Notes under the pieces: generated by a model
Database searches by the model: none
What the model saw: only the letters and a program-made list of their open reading frames with translations
Told to the model about the DNA's origin: nothing
Made by a program: the position numbers and the translations under genes
Part shown: positions 30,229 to 42,010 of the stretch, piece after piece
Layout: every line of letters starts with the position of its first letter
Position numbering within the stretch: position 1 is the first letter of the stretch
Source: Cephalotus follicularis
Lineage: Eukaryota > Streptophyta > Magnoliopsida > Oxalidales > Cephalotaceae
NCBI GenBank assembly: GCA_001972305.1
Contig: BDDD01001957.1
Coordinates: 62,001 to 126,000, forward strand
Direction of reading: 5' to 3'
Length of the DNA stretch: 64,000 nucleotides

Positions 30229-30830
30229 ACGGGACAAAAGCTTTGAAAAGTTAAAGAACGGTCTTGTATCTGCACCAGTTCTTTGTTTACTGTCTGGGTC
30301 AGGTGGATACCAGATTTACAGTGACGCTTCCAAGAAAGGTTTGGGTTGCGTATTGATGCAGCATGGTCATGTTATACCTTATGCTTTGAGACAACTTAAG
30401 CCTTATGAAATGAATAACTCTACTCATGACCTTCAGTTAGCGGCAGTGGTTTTTGCTTTGGAAATCTGGAGACATATCTTTACAGAGAAACTTGTGACAT
30501 TTTTACCGATCCCAAGAGTCTCAAGTACATTTTCACTCAGAAGGAACTGAATATGCGTCAGAGACGGTGGTTGGAGCTTCTGAAAGTTTATGATGTTAAT
30601 ATTCAGTACCACCCTGGGAAGGTGAATGTCGTGGCTGACGCTCTTTGTAGGCAGAGTTCTGGGAGTGTGGCAGCTTTGCTCACACAACCTCAGTTGATAT
30701 TGGATATGGAGCGGTTGGAGGTGGATATGTTCGTTCGGGGTTCAGGAGGTTTTGTTGCTGGTATGAATGTTGAACCCAATCTTATATCTCGGATTCAGGC
30801 TGCTCAGAGTGAATATGGTGAATTGTGAGC
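30229..30830 (+). pseudogene. pol: RNase H of element B
   Basis: After the triplication: [18 protein letters not shown], the catalytic [39 protein letters not shown] and [11 protein letters not shown] frameshift near 30480-30550 precedes [20 protein letters not shown] and [14 protein letters not shown]. RNase H degrades the RNA strand of the RNA/DNA hybrid. A TAG or TGA ends the frames near 30210 and 30826. Confidence 0.85.
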
Positions 30831-32198
30831 TCCAACCCAGAATGTGGAAGAGGGTAAACAGTTGGAGTTTTGTGTGGATGATCATGGGGTTATATGGTTG
30901 GGTAAATGATTATGTGTGCTTGCTGATCCAAAAATCAGAGAGGCCATTTTGTCTAAGGCGCACTGTTCTCCATTCTCTATAATCATCCTTCTACTAAAAT
31001 GTATACATATCTGGAGAGGAATTTCTGGTGGAATGGAATGAAGAGGGATGTAGCAGAGTTTGTTGGAAGGTGTTTGATTTGTCAGCAGGTTAACCAGCGA
31101 GCTAGTGGGCTATTGCAACCTTTGGAGATTCCAATGTGGAAATGGGAGAGCATCACTATGGACTTTGTTACTGGCTTGCCAAGGACAATCAGGAGGAATG
31201 ATGCTATATGGGTAGTGGTGGATCGATTGACCAAATAGGCTCACTTTCTACATATTCGAGAGGGTTTTTATATGGACCGATTGGCTGAGATCTTCCAACA
31301 AGAGATAGTGAGACTTCATGGGACACCTGTATCTATTGTTTCGGATAGGGATCCCCATTTGACTTCTAGATTTTGGAAAGGATTTCTGAACGTGTGGGGT
31401 ACATAGCTCAATTACAGCACATCTTTCCACCCACAGATGGATAGACAGTCAGAGAGGACCATCCAAACTTTAGAGGACATGCTGAGGTCTTGTGCTTTGG
31501 AGTGGACTGGAAACTGGGATGAGTATTTGAGCTTTGTGGAGTTTGCTTACAACAACAGTTGGCATGCTAGTATTCGAATGGCTCCTTTTGAAGCTTTGTA
31601 TGGGACAAATTTTTGAGCTCCATCGTGTTGGGATGAGGTAGGAGAAAGAAACATCGAAGGACCCAAGCTAGTCCAGATCACTACTGAGAAAGTGACAGTT
31701 GCTAGGGAAAGATTGAAGCTGGCTCAATCCTCACAAAAGAGTTATGCGGACAAACATCGGAGGGATTTGGAATTTAAAGCAGGTGAACATGTTTTTTTTA
31801 AGGTTTCACCTAGGAAAGGAGTTCGTCCGTTTGGTTTGAAAGGGAAGTTGATTCCTGGGTTTATAGGAACTTTTGATGTTTTAGAGAAAGTTGGTGTAGT
31901 TCCTTATCGGTTAGCTTTGCCTCCACAGTTAGCTCATGTCCAAAATGTGTTCCATGTGTCTAAGTTGAGGGGTTATCAGTACCATCCCCTGCACGTGGTC
32001 CGCTATCCTTTGGACAAGATTCAGGAGGATTTGTCATATGAAAAGGAGGCCGAAGCTATTCTAGATCGACAGGAATGGGTTACACATAGTAAGATCATTC
32101 CGTTCATCAAATTCTTGTGGAAGAACCGTCTGGAGCGAGAAGCTACATGGGAGTTAGAGGAACATATCCAGGAAGAGTACCCTCGTTTGTTTGAATAA
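30831..32198 (+). pseudogene. pol: Integrase and chromodomain-like tail of element B
   Basis: The frame from 30999 holds YLERNFWWNGMKRDVAEFV, the zinc Cys pair CLICQQ, ITMDFVTGLP (first Asp), VSIVSDRDPHLTSRFW (second Asp) and QSERTIQTLEDML (Glu). The DDE triad is present. Stops interrupt at 31236-31238 (TAG after VVDRLTK), about 31404 (TAG) and about 31614 (TGA). The same frame then runs open from 31692 to 32198 with [38 protein letters not shown] and a chromodomain-like end (FIKFLWKNRLEREATWELEE, then EEYPRLFE). The N-terminal zinc His pair region (30900-30998) is also frameshifted. Confidence 0.88.
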
Positions 32199-32234
32199 GG
32201 TATGTGTTTATCTATGATTTCGGCACGAAATCTT

Positions 32235-32252
32235 TTTTTTAAGGGGTGTAGA
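32235..32252 (+). promoter_or_regulatory. Polypurine tract region of element B
   Basis: TTTTTTAAGGGGTGTAGA precedes the LTR start TGTAGTATCCCG. The upstream GGCACGAAATC block is the decayed form of the GGGACGAAATC seen before F's tract at 49450-49470. Confidence 0.75.
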
Positions 32253-32380
32253 TGTAGTATCCCGTTTCGTTGCCTATGTGTTTATCGTCGTATGTTATGT
32301 TTTGTCATATGCTATATGTTATGTTCTTTAGACCATTTGATTTCGCTTTGATAAACTCTTTCATTTTATGTTTTGGGCAT

Positions 32381-32516
32381 TAAGCATCGACGCCTTTGTC
32401 TTAAGCGTCGATGCCTTAGTGTAGTTGTTTCTCGTTTTTCTTCTAGTGTTGAAAACGTCTCTTTTGTATGAAAAGGGATTAAGCGCTGACGCTTTAGAGT
32501 TACCGTCGACGCTTTA
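32381..32516. repeat. GCATCGACGCC array (upstream) in B 3' LTR
   Basis: AAGCATCGACGCCTTTGTCTT is followed 20 bases later by AAGCGTCGATGCCTTAG. Then come AAGCGCTGACGCTTT and ACCGTCGACGCTTT near 32483-32516. The position is about 130-265 bases inside the LTR. Confidence 0.85.
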
Positions 32517-33084
32517 GTCAGTTTTCCTTATTTGTGTGGTCGGTGGCTTTCTAAGGAAAGTGGGATTTCCTTTCCATAATCCGGTTATTTGTTTCCTTCT
32601 GTGTTTGCCGCGTTTTCTGCTCATAAGGAAAGCTTTAATCCTACACATTTTTGCCATCAAAACCCACAAATTCTCTCTTTTTAAAATCTATCACCTGCAT
32701 TTTTTACAAAACCAGTGCAACCATCATTTTTGCTTCGTTCTCCCTATTGTTTTTACATCACCTGAAGGTTTGATTTTGCTATTATCTTATATCGTTATTT
32801 TGTTGAATACAAAGGTTATAAATTGTGCAAAAACTCTACTGCTAAATCTATAAAACTTGTTTAAATCGTGTAATGTATAAAATATGTTTCAAGCATGGAG
32901 CGATGTTTTGAAAAGTCATTGTTGCTACATTCAATCTGTAAATCAATATGTTTATGCTTTCAAATTGTTACACCGGTGTTTACAAATAGAAAAGTTATGA
33001 TTTATAACATGTATACTACTGTTTTATTGATTTATGTCTAAGAAAACTTGATTTCTGCAACTGTTTTAACGTCCTGCTCGTAAT

Positions 33085-33320
33085 AAAGCGTTGACTGTTT
33101 TCGTTTTCTGTCGAGCTTATGTCTTTACCGTTGACGCTTTGCTTTGAGAGTCGACACTTTTTTCGTAAAATGTCATGTTTTCTTCGACGCTTTGTCCTGT
33201 GCTTGTGTTAACGCTTTGCTTTAAAGCGCCGACGCTAGGTCTTAAGCGCCAACGCTTTCGTCTTAAGCGCCAACGCTAGGTCTTAAGTCGACGCTTTTGA
33301 CACGAACATCGATACTTTCT
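33085..33320. repeat. GCGCCGACGCT array (downstream) in B 3' LTR
   Basis: The clearest part is 33226-33295, where GCGCCGACGC, GCGCCAACGC and GCGCCAACGC start at 33226, 33246 and 33267 with GTCTTAA between them, then AAGTCGACGC. Upstream units are GCGTTGACTG, CGTTGACGC, AGTCGACAC and TTCGACGC. Confidence 0.88.
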
Positions 33321-34653
33321 TCTGGCAGTTAGTAATTAACGTCTTTTGTTTTGTAATATGGATTGGTTTGTGTATTAGGGTTCCAAACATATGTGGTGGA
33401 GATTAGGGTGATTCCTTGAGTGCTTTTGATTTGTTCTTGTGATTATTAGGTTTGAACGGCTAGGGTACATATTATTCGTTCTTGGATACTTCCTTCAGTT
33501 TTATTTGAATAAATTCAGGTTTATTACCTTTATGAATAAAGTTGAATATCTCTGATTTTATAAATTTAGTTTTGATTAATAAAATGCATATTTTATTATT
33601 GTGAACTCTTTTAATTATTTGTGGAATGAAATGAGTATGATTTTCTATTATAAAAGTATGTTGACTTTTTATAATACGAATATGATAACGATTTCGGAAC
33701 TGTTCGGAAACCCCGTATATATGTTTATATGTTTTAAATTGGTTTTGGCATAAATCAATATTTTAGAATAATGACATACAGAGTTATACCTACCTATGGG
33801 TTCCCATAGGCATGTTCTTTGGCACATAGGACATGACACTGTCCATGGCGGTGTGATTAGTCTACGGCGTCTCTCACTGATTTCATATCCTGCGAATAGG
33901 ATTATAGATCCGATTTTTGGTCACCTGAGTGTGATATTTCTGATAGAGGCGTATGGGTCGGTCCTAGGAAAATATGTTCTGTTCGGATATGGGAATTGAT
34001 TACGTAGTGCCATACACGTCGTTCTGACCGGCATGTGGGTGTCACGAACCCCTTGCATATATGTATATATGTATGTTTACACCGATTCTCTGTATGAAAT
34101 TAAGAAATTATTAAATCAGGTAAAGTTATAAAATTATGAAATTATGAAATTATGAAATTCAGAAATTTATGAAATTTTACAATTGTTTTATATGAATATT
34201 CTGTTTTACATTATGAAAGAGTATTTAACCATGTTATGCCTGAGATTTCTGATTTTAAAGTTCAGATACTTTTCTATTCCTTTAAATTAACGTTTAATGC
34301 TTTCTATTATTTATCCGTACTGTGGTTTGCCCAGCCGTGTTTTCTTTCTATGCGGCAGGTTATCAGTAGCATTCGGGGAATGTGTGATGAGAGATGTACC
34401 ATATGACGGAAGATCACTTAGGAGTTTGATCCTGTTAGATTTTAATTGTTTTGTGGTCATGTGTAGACTGATATTGTGAATAGTTTATTTTTTTAATTTT
34501 TGAACTTATGTTATTATTTTGTTGCCTTCAGATTTTGAACCACCACTTTATTCGAATTTAGGTTGATTTATGTTTTGATTCACAAAAGCTAGTTTATGTT
34601 TTGATAAGTTTTATTTGTCATGTAAGCACTCCCAACCGTATAGAGGTGTTACA

Positions 34654-35650
34654 GGGAGTCCCTTCCAACGTTTTGGCCATGTTTGATTGGCAAAATTGCC
34701 CAAATCTCCCTTGTCCAGGGATAGAGATAGGGTTGTGGACATATTGCGATTTGTCCACACTGACGTTTATGGATTAATGTCGATCAATGCAAGTGAAGGT
34801 TATTTCTACTTCATTAACTTCTCTGATGACTTGTCACGGTTTGGTTAAGTGTTTCGGGTGAAACACAAGTCTCAATTCTTTGAGAGTGTATCAAAGATTG
34901 TAGATAAGAAGTAGATATGCAAACGGGTAAACCCATTAAAATACTTCGGTGGGACCAAACAGGTTGAATGCCTGTCCGCATAATTCCAACATTATCTGAG
35001 CGATAATGGAATTCTCTCTCGATTGACACCTCCTGGAACACCATAGTATGATGATGTATCCAAATGGAGGAAATGGACCTTTGTGAATATAGTCCAATCC
35101 ATAATGTCTTTTACCAATTTTCATATCACCTTATGGGTTATGCGTTGCAGTTGGCAACGTACATCCTAAACCGAATTCCTTTGAAATCTTTCCCCTCCAT
35201 ATCTTACAAGATAGTTAAATGTAGGAAACCCATCCTAAACCAAGAGGGTTAATAGCTGTCCAGCTTTTGAAAGAAGGCGGGAACAAATGGAGGACACCCA
35301 TCCTAAACGATTAGACTGTTGCTGGTTTGTGGGATATCCTAAGAAGTGCTTAGGATAATATTTCTACCATCCTAGCGAACAAATGATTTTTGTTTCGCAT
35401 ACTGCAAAATTCCTAGAGAGGGAATACCTGCTTACAGGAAGCAGTGGGAGTAAGGTGAATCTAAGAGAGTTATCACCAAATGGAAACCCACAGGATGATA
35501 AGGAATAAGAGGCTAAACCCTCTAAAGACACATTTGGGAAAGGATCCCAACCAGAGATGAATCTCAGTAAGGCACTCCTCATGTTAGGAGATCAGGCTAG
35601 GTTTTAGACAACACCTGAGAAATATGGTTTTCTCATTAAAGGCACTGACA
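34654..35650 (+). pseudogene. pol: Copia D1 integrase, degenerate
   Basis: Plus-strand pieces in shifting frames: CLIGKIAQ, then VVDILRFVHTDVYGLMSI (first catalytic Asp of the copia integrase core), GYFYFINFSDDLSRFG and VKHKSQFFESV. Later ALQLATYILNRIPLKSFPS matches the end of the core. Several stops occur (near 34846 and 34912). It corresponds to 39722-40140 of D2, which is better preserved. Integrase joins the cDNA to the chromosome. Confidence 0.8.
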
Positions 35651-36330
35651 AACCTGTCATCATTGATGATGATAAGCCTGTCGGCTACAGCGAAAGCAAT
35701 GAAGAGCATTTACTCCATAACATGACTGGGAGTCATGAAATCAAAAATGGGCTCCATATACGCCAACCAGCTGTGGAACTTGGTTAATGCTCCCAAGGGA
35801 GGGGTGCCTAATGGTTACATTTAAATCTTCACGGGAAGATAGGCATTAATGGAATAGGTTAAAACCTTTAAAGCATGATTGATCACGAAAGGGTATAGAC
35901 TAAGACAAGAGGTAGACTATACCAAAAAACTTTCTCTTAAATCACAATCTTAAGTCCATTCGGATAATGCTTGCTATTGCTGCTCATCGTGATTATGAGT
36001 AATGGCAAAAGGATGTCAAGATGACATTCTTTGAGGACAATCTTAAAGAGGACATCCAAATGTCCCAAACCTGAGGGGTTTGCATCCTAGGAGCATCCAC
36101 ACAGAGTGTGAAAGCTCCAAAGATCTGTATATGGCCTTAAGCAAGCATACCGTAGCTGAAACATCCGTCTTTGATTTCTTCAAAACAATAATATGCCTTA
36201 TGCCTGCCTGACGTAGGATAACCCATATGTCACATTCTTTGTAATGTACGTGGACCGCATACTACTCATTGGAAATGATGCCGGCAAGTTATAGTACACT
36301 TAACCAAGAACTTCTCCATAATGGATTCGG
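35651..36330 (+). pseudogene. pol: Copia D1 reverse transcriptase, catalytically broken
   Basis: It aligns with D2 RT (40540-41220) but with many frameshifts. The active site near 36247-36258 reads Y-V-D-R (TACGTGGACCGC) instead of the copia Y-V-D-D. The following ILLIGND-type segment is recognisable. The element cannot encode a working RT. Confidence 0.8.
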
Positions 36331-37234
36331 GAGAGACTTCCTACGTATTGGGAATGAAGATCTAAAGAGATAGATCAAGTAGGTTGTTCTGGCTCTCCCA
36401 AAGCCAATATAATCAGCACAGTGCTTATTTAGTATGGTTCAATGATTTCCACATATACCCTACTGCTTATTGGCCAAGGAATTCACCTCTCCAAGAGGAT
36501 GTCGTCATAGACGACTGAGGAGAGAATACGAATGAGTAGCCAGCCTTATGCTTCAGCTATAGGCTCCAACATGTATGCCATACTTTGTACTAGGCATGAT
36601 ATAGCATATGCCATGGGATGTGGCTAGTCGATTTTCAGTCCTATCTCAGAGAGAGGCATTGGGAAATTGTCAAGAATATTATGAGGGGGACTCAGGACAC
36701 TTTCTTGACTTATGGAGAAGATAGTGAATTGAAACATAAGAGTTGTGCCGACTATAGTTTCATTAGTGATTGGGATGATCACTATCCGTTTCAAGATATG
36801 CTGATCATGAACGGAGGTGCTGTGAGTTGGAGGAGTACATAGCAGATTAGTACTGCAAACTCCACCAAGGAATTAAAATATGTTGCAACCTATGATACCG
36901 AAAAGTACCTATTTGGCAGTGAAAGTTCAGTGTGGAACTTTAATGTGGTTCCTTCCATCATTCGTCCGGTTGTGGTGTACTGAATCGACGATGGGGCCCT
37001 TTTCAAAAGCTAAGGAACTCGAGTCTCACTACCGCTCTAAACTTGAAAAGCAACAGTATCATTAAATCTATAAGGTTATCGACAGAGGAAATGTTACCTT
37101 TTGGGAGATTTGCGATGGTAGCAAACTTAGCAGACCCATTGACGAATGCCATGAGCAATAAAGTAGTCAAGAGACATTAAAATACAATGTGCGTAGGCTA
37201 TAGGTCCTTGTGGCTTGAGGGCCAAGTGGGAGAT
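36331..37234 (+). pseudogene. pol: Copia D1 RNase H and 3' end with polypurine tract
   Basis: Segments LKHKSCADYSFISDWDDH and MLIMNGGAVSWRST (36700-36842) are the copia RNase H (normal form in D2 at 41640-41760). Further remnants reach LADPLTNAMS-type sequence near 37120-37150. GGCCAAGTGGGAGAT (37221-37234) is the polypurine tract immediately before the LTR start TGTTAG. Confidence 0.8.
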
Positions 37235-39703
37235 TGTTAGATAGGGGTGTCCCTGCAAGCCAAGAGATGGCTGCATTCTTATGTTCTACAAATATGTTAC
37301 ACTCCATGTTTATACATTCTTAGTTCCAATTATGTTTTAATTTGCATATTTCGGTAACAATGCCATTTGCGATATGTATTATCCCAACCATAACTATGGA
37401 ATCAACTTGATCAACATATCAAATGAATACACATATAACGTCCTGACATTTGAGAGGTTGGATCTCGTGCCTAGGAGGTTATGAGAATGAGATCCTTACT
37501 CCGTTCTGACAAAATATTCCAAGTCATAGGTTCACTTTCTTAGGGAAATTGATGAACCGTAAAGACTTGCCATGTTATGCTTGCTCCTGGGTCACGTGGA
37601 GGATAGATTTTCTCATTGCCGTTTGGGTTTACCCTAAGCTGATGAGGAGTGCATGCTGGGAAGCATGTCAATGAAATGACCTACCATAGGAAACCTATTT
37701 GGATAGTTAATACCTTTGTCAATAGGATTCTTATAGTCTCGGTAGGACATGACCTGCACTGTGTCTTTAGACTTGCACGGCTGGCATGCATTGTGTAGTA
37801 ACTCCTTGGCTTTGATTTTCGCCTTCCCCAGCTCTAGCCACGAGTTGGCAAAAGGGTTGTCTTTGGGCCTTGTGGGAGCTCCATTGAGATGTATGGGGGA
37901 GTGCACAACAGGGGATCGTCACACTCGTATTAAGGGTGACAGGATATATAGTATTTATGTCTGTTGTAGACTAAAATCCTTACTAGGTGTAGGAAGATTG
38001 GAAATTGGGTTTTCGGGGAGGTCATCCAAAAGTCTCAGTGCGTTCGTAGATTTATAGTTTTCGCGGATTTTTCCTAAGGTTGACATTTATCCAAACCCTA
38101 GTCCGCGGTCGGAGCCAAGTATGACGAGCGATACATGACACATAAACTGATGAAAGGATAAAGCATTGGTTAATCGGCTAATGATTGATAGATGTGGAAC
38201 TTCGTTCCACGAATCCAAGGGATGATTGGATATCATACAGGGGCTATTTTGATAGTCGAGGATTATTAAGATAGTCGTACCAAAACACTGGGATGTTGTG
38301 AGAAATTTATCGACGTACCAGAATCAAACCTGGCTATCGGGTCCCACCTGATTTTGGAACAGGTTGACGTGCGTGGGACACATGTCATTTCGTGAAATGA
38401 TATCATATAGGAGATGTTACGTTTCTAGTGAACATTTTATTTGCTGGGAATTTGTCACTTCTTTAAAAGTGAGTTCTAACATCACCATAATAGAATATTT
38501 CGGGCGAAGGGTTGATTGTTTAAACTAATAAGTGCATTAGGCATTTATTGTTGAGAAAGCTTATGGACCAAAGGGATGGATTGGGTTGGAATTCACCTGC
38601 TCAATTGGGCCGAATTTCGGGTCATCAAAGTGTTTGTTACGGCCAGCCCAAAACGCGAGCATGTATAGTCCAAATATGCCCAGTGAATAGTGTTTCCCAT
38701 CTTATTTTGATTTGCCCAAACGTGAGTCTTCAAAGCTCACTGTTGTTGACTTATTCTTTAGTGTCTGTCACACACTTCATGGCCATTTTTTTTCTTTAAG
38801 TGTGGCCGCCAATGTGATGTCTTGGGGAGAGATATGGTGAGTCATAAAGTAGCATTAAGTTACTTAAGATATTTTGTGGATGACTTACAACATACACTTC
38901 TATTCTCTCCATCCTTTTTCACCCGCCTTTTGGAAGCTCTCTCGTTTCTCTCTTATGCCATCTATCAACCTCCATTAGAGGAGAACAAGAGAACCTCAAG
39001 TTCTTGAAGAGAGAAGAGCAATCAAACCACCTTTCACCCCCAATCTCATTATAGGTAGAGATTGTTTGAATATCTCATTGAATCTTTACTTTTTGTGACA
39101 ATTAGTTTAGGAGCTTAAACACAAACCTTCTACAAATTCAAAGTGCCTTCATATTACCTTCTTGTCATGTCTTGAGGAAGATTATTTGTGAAGATGGAAT
39201 CTTTGAATAAATGGTAGAGGGAACACAGACTGAAAGAGTTCAAGACTAAGGGTATTATCTTCTAACTATCCTTTTTCTTTCTTTTTTTTGTGTGGTGGTG
39301 ATGCTGATTGTTCAGGTTCAAGATATGGTTGTCATACCCTAGCTGAACCCTTATGTTTCCTTGATTAAACCCTTGCTAACCCTAAGGGTTAGTATGGTTT
39401 AGGGTTTTAGTTTTGGAGGGTTTTGGCATTAGGGTTTTATGTGAAATAGTAATCCAATGAATTCGGTCACATTTCTTAAGGTTTGTGACAACCTTCCTCC
39501 AAGCCGAACCCTAGCATGCTTACCATCCTCAAATGGTTCAATTGTAATGCTACATTAGAGATCCTTGGCCTTATTGGGACAATTGTGAACATAGGATTTA
39601 GAATGTCACATTGCTTGGTGACTAGTTAGATGAAAAATTTTAAATCCAACCCTAAACCCTAATTCCATAATTGGATCTCTTCAGCTTTTGAGCCCTTAAA
39701 ACA
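37235..39703 (+). mobile_element. Copia D LTR between D1 and D2 (about 2.5 kb)
   Basis: It starts TGTTAGATAGGGGTGTCCC after D1's polypurine tract. It can be followed against 52438-54815 (D2's LTR) throughout, ending near TTTTGAGCCCTTAAAACA. Instead of a primer site and gag, it is followed within 20 bases by mid-integrase sequence of D2. It therefore serves as D1's 3' LTR and D2's truncated 5' LTR. No GTCGAC array is seen in this LTR family. No gene is seen inside. Confidence 0.82.
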
Positions 39704-39721
39704 TTTCCCTACTTTATTACT

Positions 39722-40590
39722 TTCATCGATCATATATCACGGTTCGGGTACTTGTTTCTAATGAAACACAAATCTGAATCCTTTGAGAGGTTCAAGGAAT
39801 TGAAGCAAGAAGTAGAGAAGCAAACGGTTAAGCCCATTAAAATCCTTTGGTCAGACCGAGGGGGTGAATACTTGTCTATAGAATTCCAGGGTTATCTAAG
39901 AGATAAAAAATTCTCTCTCGATGGACATCTCCTAGAACACCACAACACAATGGTGTGTCCGAACGAAGGAATCGAACCTTCTTGAATATGGTCCAGACCA
40001 TGATGTCTTTTACAGATCATCCTATCTCCTTTTAGGGTTATACGCTGTAAGCGGTAGCATACATCCTAAACCGGATTCCTTTGAAATCCATCCCCTGCAC
40101 ACCTTATGAGGTATTTAAAGGGAGGAAACCCAGCCCAAACCACTTAAGGGTTTGGGGCTATCCTGCATATGTTAGAAAGCAGGAACATTCTAAGTTCGAG
40201 GCACGATCGGATAGTTACCGGTTTGTGGGATACCCTAAGGAGAGCTTAGGATAGTACTTCTACCATACCAGCGAGCAAAAGATTTTTGTTTTGCTTACTG
40301 CTAAATTCCTAGAGATGGAATTCTTACTTGAAGGAAGCAGTGGGAGTATGATGGAACTAAAGGAGTTACCACCGGGTGAAGACCCATAGGATGATGAGGA
40401 ATTAGAGGTGGAAGCCTCTAGAGACATAGTTGGGGTGGGATGCCAACCTGAGATGGGATCTCAATCAATGCCTCCTCGGGTGAGGAGGTCAGGCAGGGTT
40501 TAGATAGCACCTGAGAGATATCATTTTCTCATTGAAGGCACTGACAAACCCAACGACATCGAGAATGACGAGCCTGTTAGCTACCAGGAA
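39722..40590 (+). pseudogene. pol: Copia D2 integrase, 5'-truncated
   Basis: It starts abruptly in the middle of the integrase core: FIDHISRFGYLFLMKHKSES, then KQEVEKQTVKPIKILWSDRG with the second catalytic Asp (SDRGGEYLSIEFQGYL). Glu-region sequence (LLEHHNTMVCPNEG) and AYILNRIPLKSIPCTPYE follow, with a frameshift near 39985. Gag, protease and the first half of integrase are missing between the LTR and this point. Confidence 0.85.
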
Positions 40591-41330
40591 ACAATGACGA
40601 CCACTGAATCCAGGGCATGGCTTGAAGCCATGAAATTGGAAATGGATTCCATGTACGCCAACCAAGTGTGGAACTTGGTAAATGCACTGGAGGGCATAGT
40701 CCCTATTGGCTGCAAATGGGTATTCAAGAGGTATATAGGCGTTGATGGAAAGTTTGAAACCTATAAAGCGCGATTACTTGCCAAAGGGTATAGACAAAGA
40801 CACGGGATCGACTATACCAAAACTTTCTCACCAGTCACTATGCTTAAGTCCATGCCGATAATGCTTGCTGTTGTCGCTCATTATCATTATGTGATTTGGC
40901 AAATGGATGTCAAGACGGCCTTCTTGAAGGGCCATCTTGAAGAAGATATCTATATGTCCGAGGAGCATCCGTACAGGGTGTGAAAGCACCAAAGCTTTAT
41001 TTTTTGCCTTAAGCAAGCATCCCGTAGCTAGAACATTCGTTTTGACGAAGCCGTTAAAACTTTTGGCTTCATTAAAAACGTTGATGAGCCTTGTGTCTAC
41101 TAAAACAGGATGATCCCGGTATCACTTTTTTGGTATGGTACGTGGATGACATACTACTCATTGGGAATGACGTATGTATCTTACAGTCTGTTAAAGGATG
41201 GTTAGCCAAGAACTTGTCCATGAAGGATTTGGGATAGGCTTCCTATATATTAGGAATAAAGATCTATAGGGATATATCTAATAGGTTGTTGGGGATCTCC
41301 CAAAGAGAGTACATCAGCACGGTGCTGAAA
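40591..41330 (+). pseudogene. pol: Copia D2 reverse transcriptase
   Basis: The open part 40594-40980 has WLEAMKLEMDSMYANQVWNL, IGCKWVFKRYIGVDGKFETY, ARLLAKGYRQRHGIDYTKTF and WQMDVKTAFLKGHLEEDIYM, the typical copia RT fingers and palm. It is ended by a TGA at about 40981, one base from an ordinary codon. The catalytic YVDD is intact at about 41142-41153 (WYVDDILLIGND). Downstream YILGIKIYRD is followed by further stops. Confidence 0.88.
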
Positions 41331-42010
41331 ACGTATGGCCTAAAGAATTCCAATTATGGCCTACCACCAATTGGCCAAGAAATTCACCTTTCGAAAAGGA
41401 TGTCTACACAGAGAGCTGAGGAGAGGACACGCACATGAGTAGGCAACCTTATGCTTCAGCTGTGGGCTCCATCACGTATGCCATGCTTTGTACTAGGCCT
41501 GATGTCGCATATGCCTAGGGTATGGCTAGTTGATTTTAGTCCGATCCTGGTGAAAAACACTGGGAAGTTGTCGAGGGGATTCTTAAATACCTAAGAAGGA
41601 CTCATGAAACTTTCTTGACATCTGGAGGAGATAGTGAGTTGAGATTGGAGGGTTATACAGACTCTAGTTTCAATAGTGATTCGGATGATCACAAATCCAT
41701 TTTAGGATATGTGTTTGTCCTGAACGGAGGTACTGTGAGTTGGAGGAGTTCAAAGCAGGAAACCACTACTGACTCCAACACGGAAGCAAAGTATGTTGCA
41801 GCCTTTGATGCCGCAAAAGAAACTGTTTGGATGTAAAAGTTCCTTGCTGAACTTGCTGTGGTTCCTTCCATCACTCGTCCATTTGTGGTGCACTGTGACA
41901 ATGATGGGGCCGTTTCATAAGCCAAGGAGCCCATGTCTCATCACTGCTCTAAACATATACAGCGACGATATCATTTGATCAGGGAGATCATCGATAGAGG
42001 AGATGTCACT
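41331..42010 (+). pseudogene. pol: Copia D2 RNase H, interrupted by F
   Basis: The open part 41615-41836 shows LRLEGYTDSSFNSDSDDHKS, YVFVLNGGTVSWRSSKQETT and NTEAKYVAAFDAAKE. It continues with VVPSITRPFVVHCDNDGAV and an IREIIDRGDVT segment up to 42010. Gypsy F is inserted there; the last part (LADPLTKAMS-like) is at 52303-52400. Confidence 0.88.
42006..42010. repeat. Target-site duplication of element F (TCACT / TCGCT)
   Basis: TCACT stands before TGTAATACCC at 42011 and TCGCT after GTGTTACA at 52298-52302. One mismatch fits the age suggested by the diverged LTRs. Confidence 0.8.

Larger units (their letters stand above)
32253..34653 (+). mobile_element. 3' LTR of element B (2401 bp)
   Basis: It starts TGTAGTATCCCG and ends GAGGTGTTACA. 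It contains two GTCGAC arrays (32381-32516 and 33085-33320), the block shared with F's LTR near 33785-33880, and a CCGT...GCGG pair near 34330-34355. It is followed by copia D1 integrase sequence, so B is inserted in D1. The sixth to tenth bases of its left target duplication cannot be checked because that side is off window. Confidence 0.9.
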
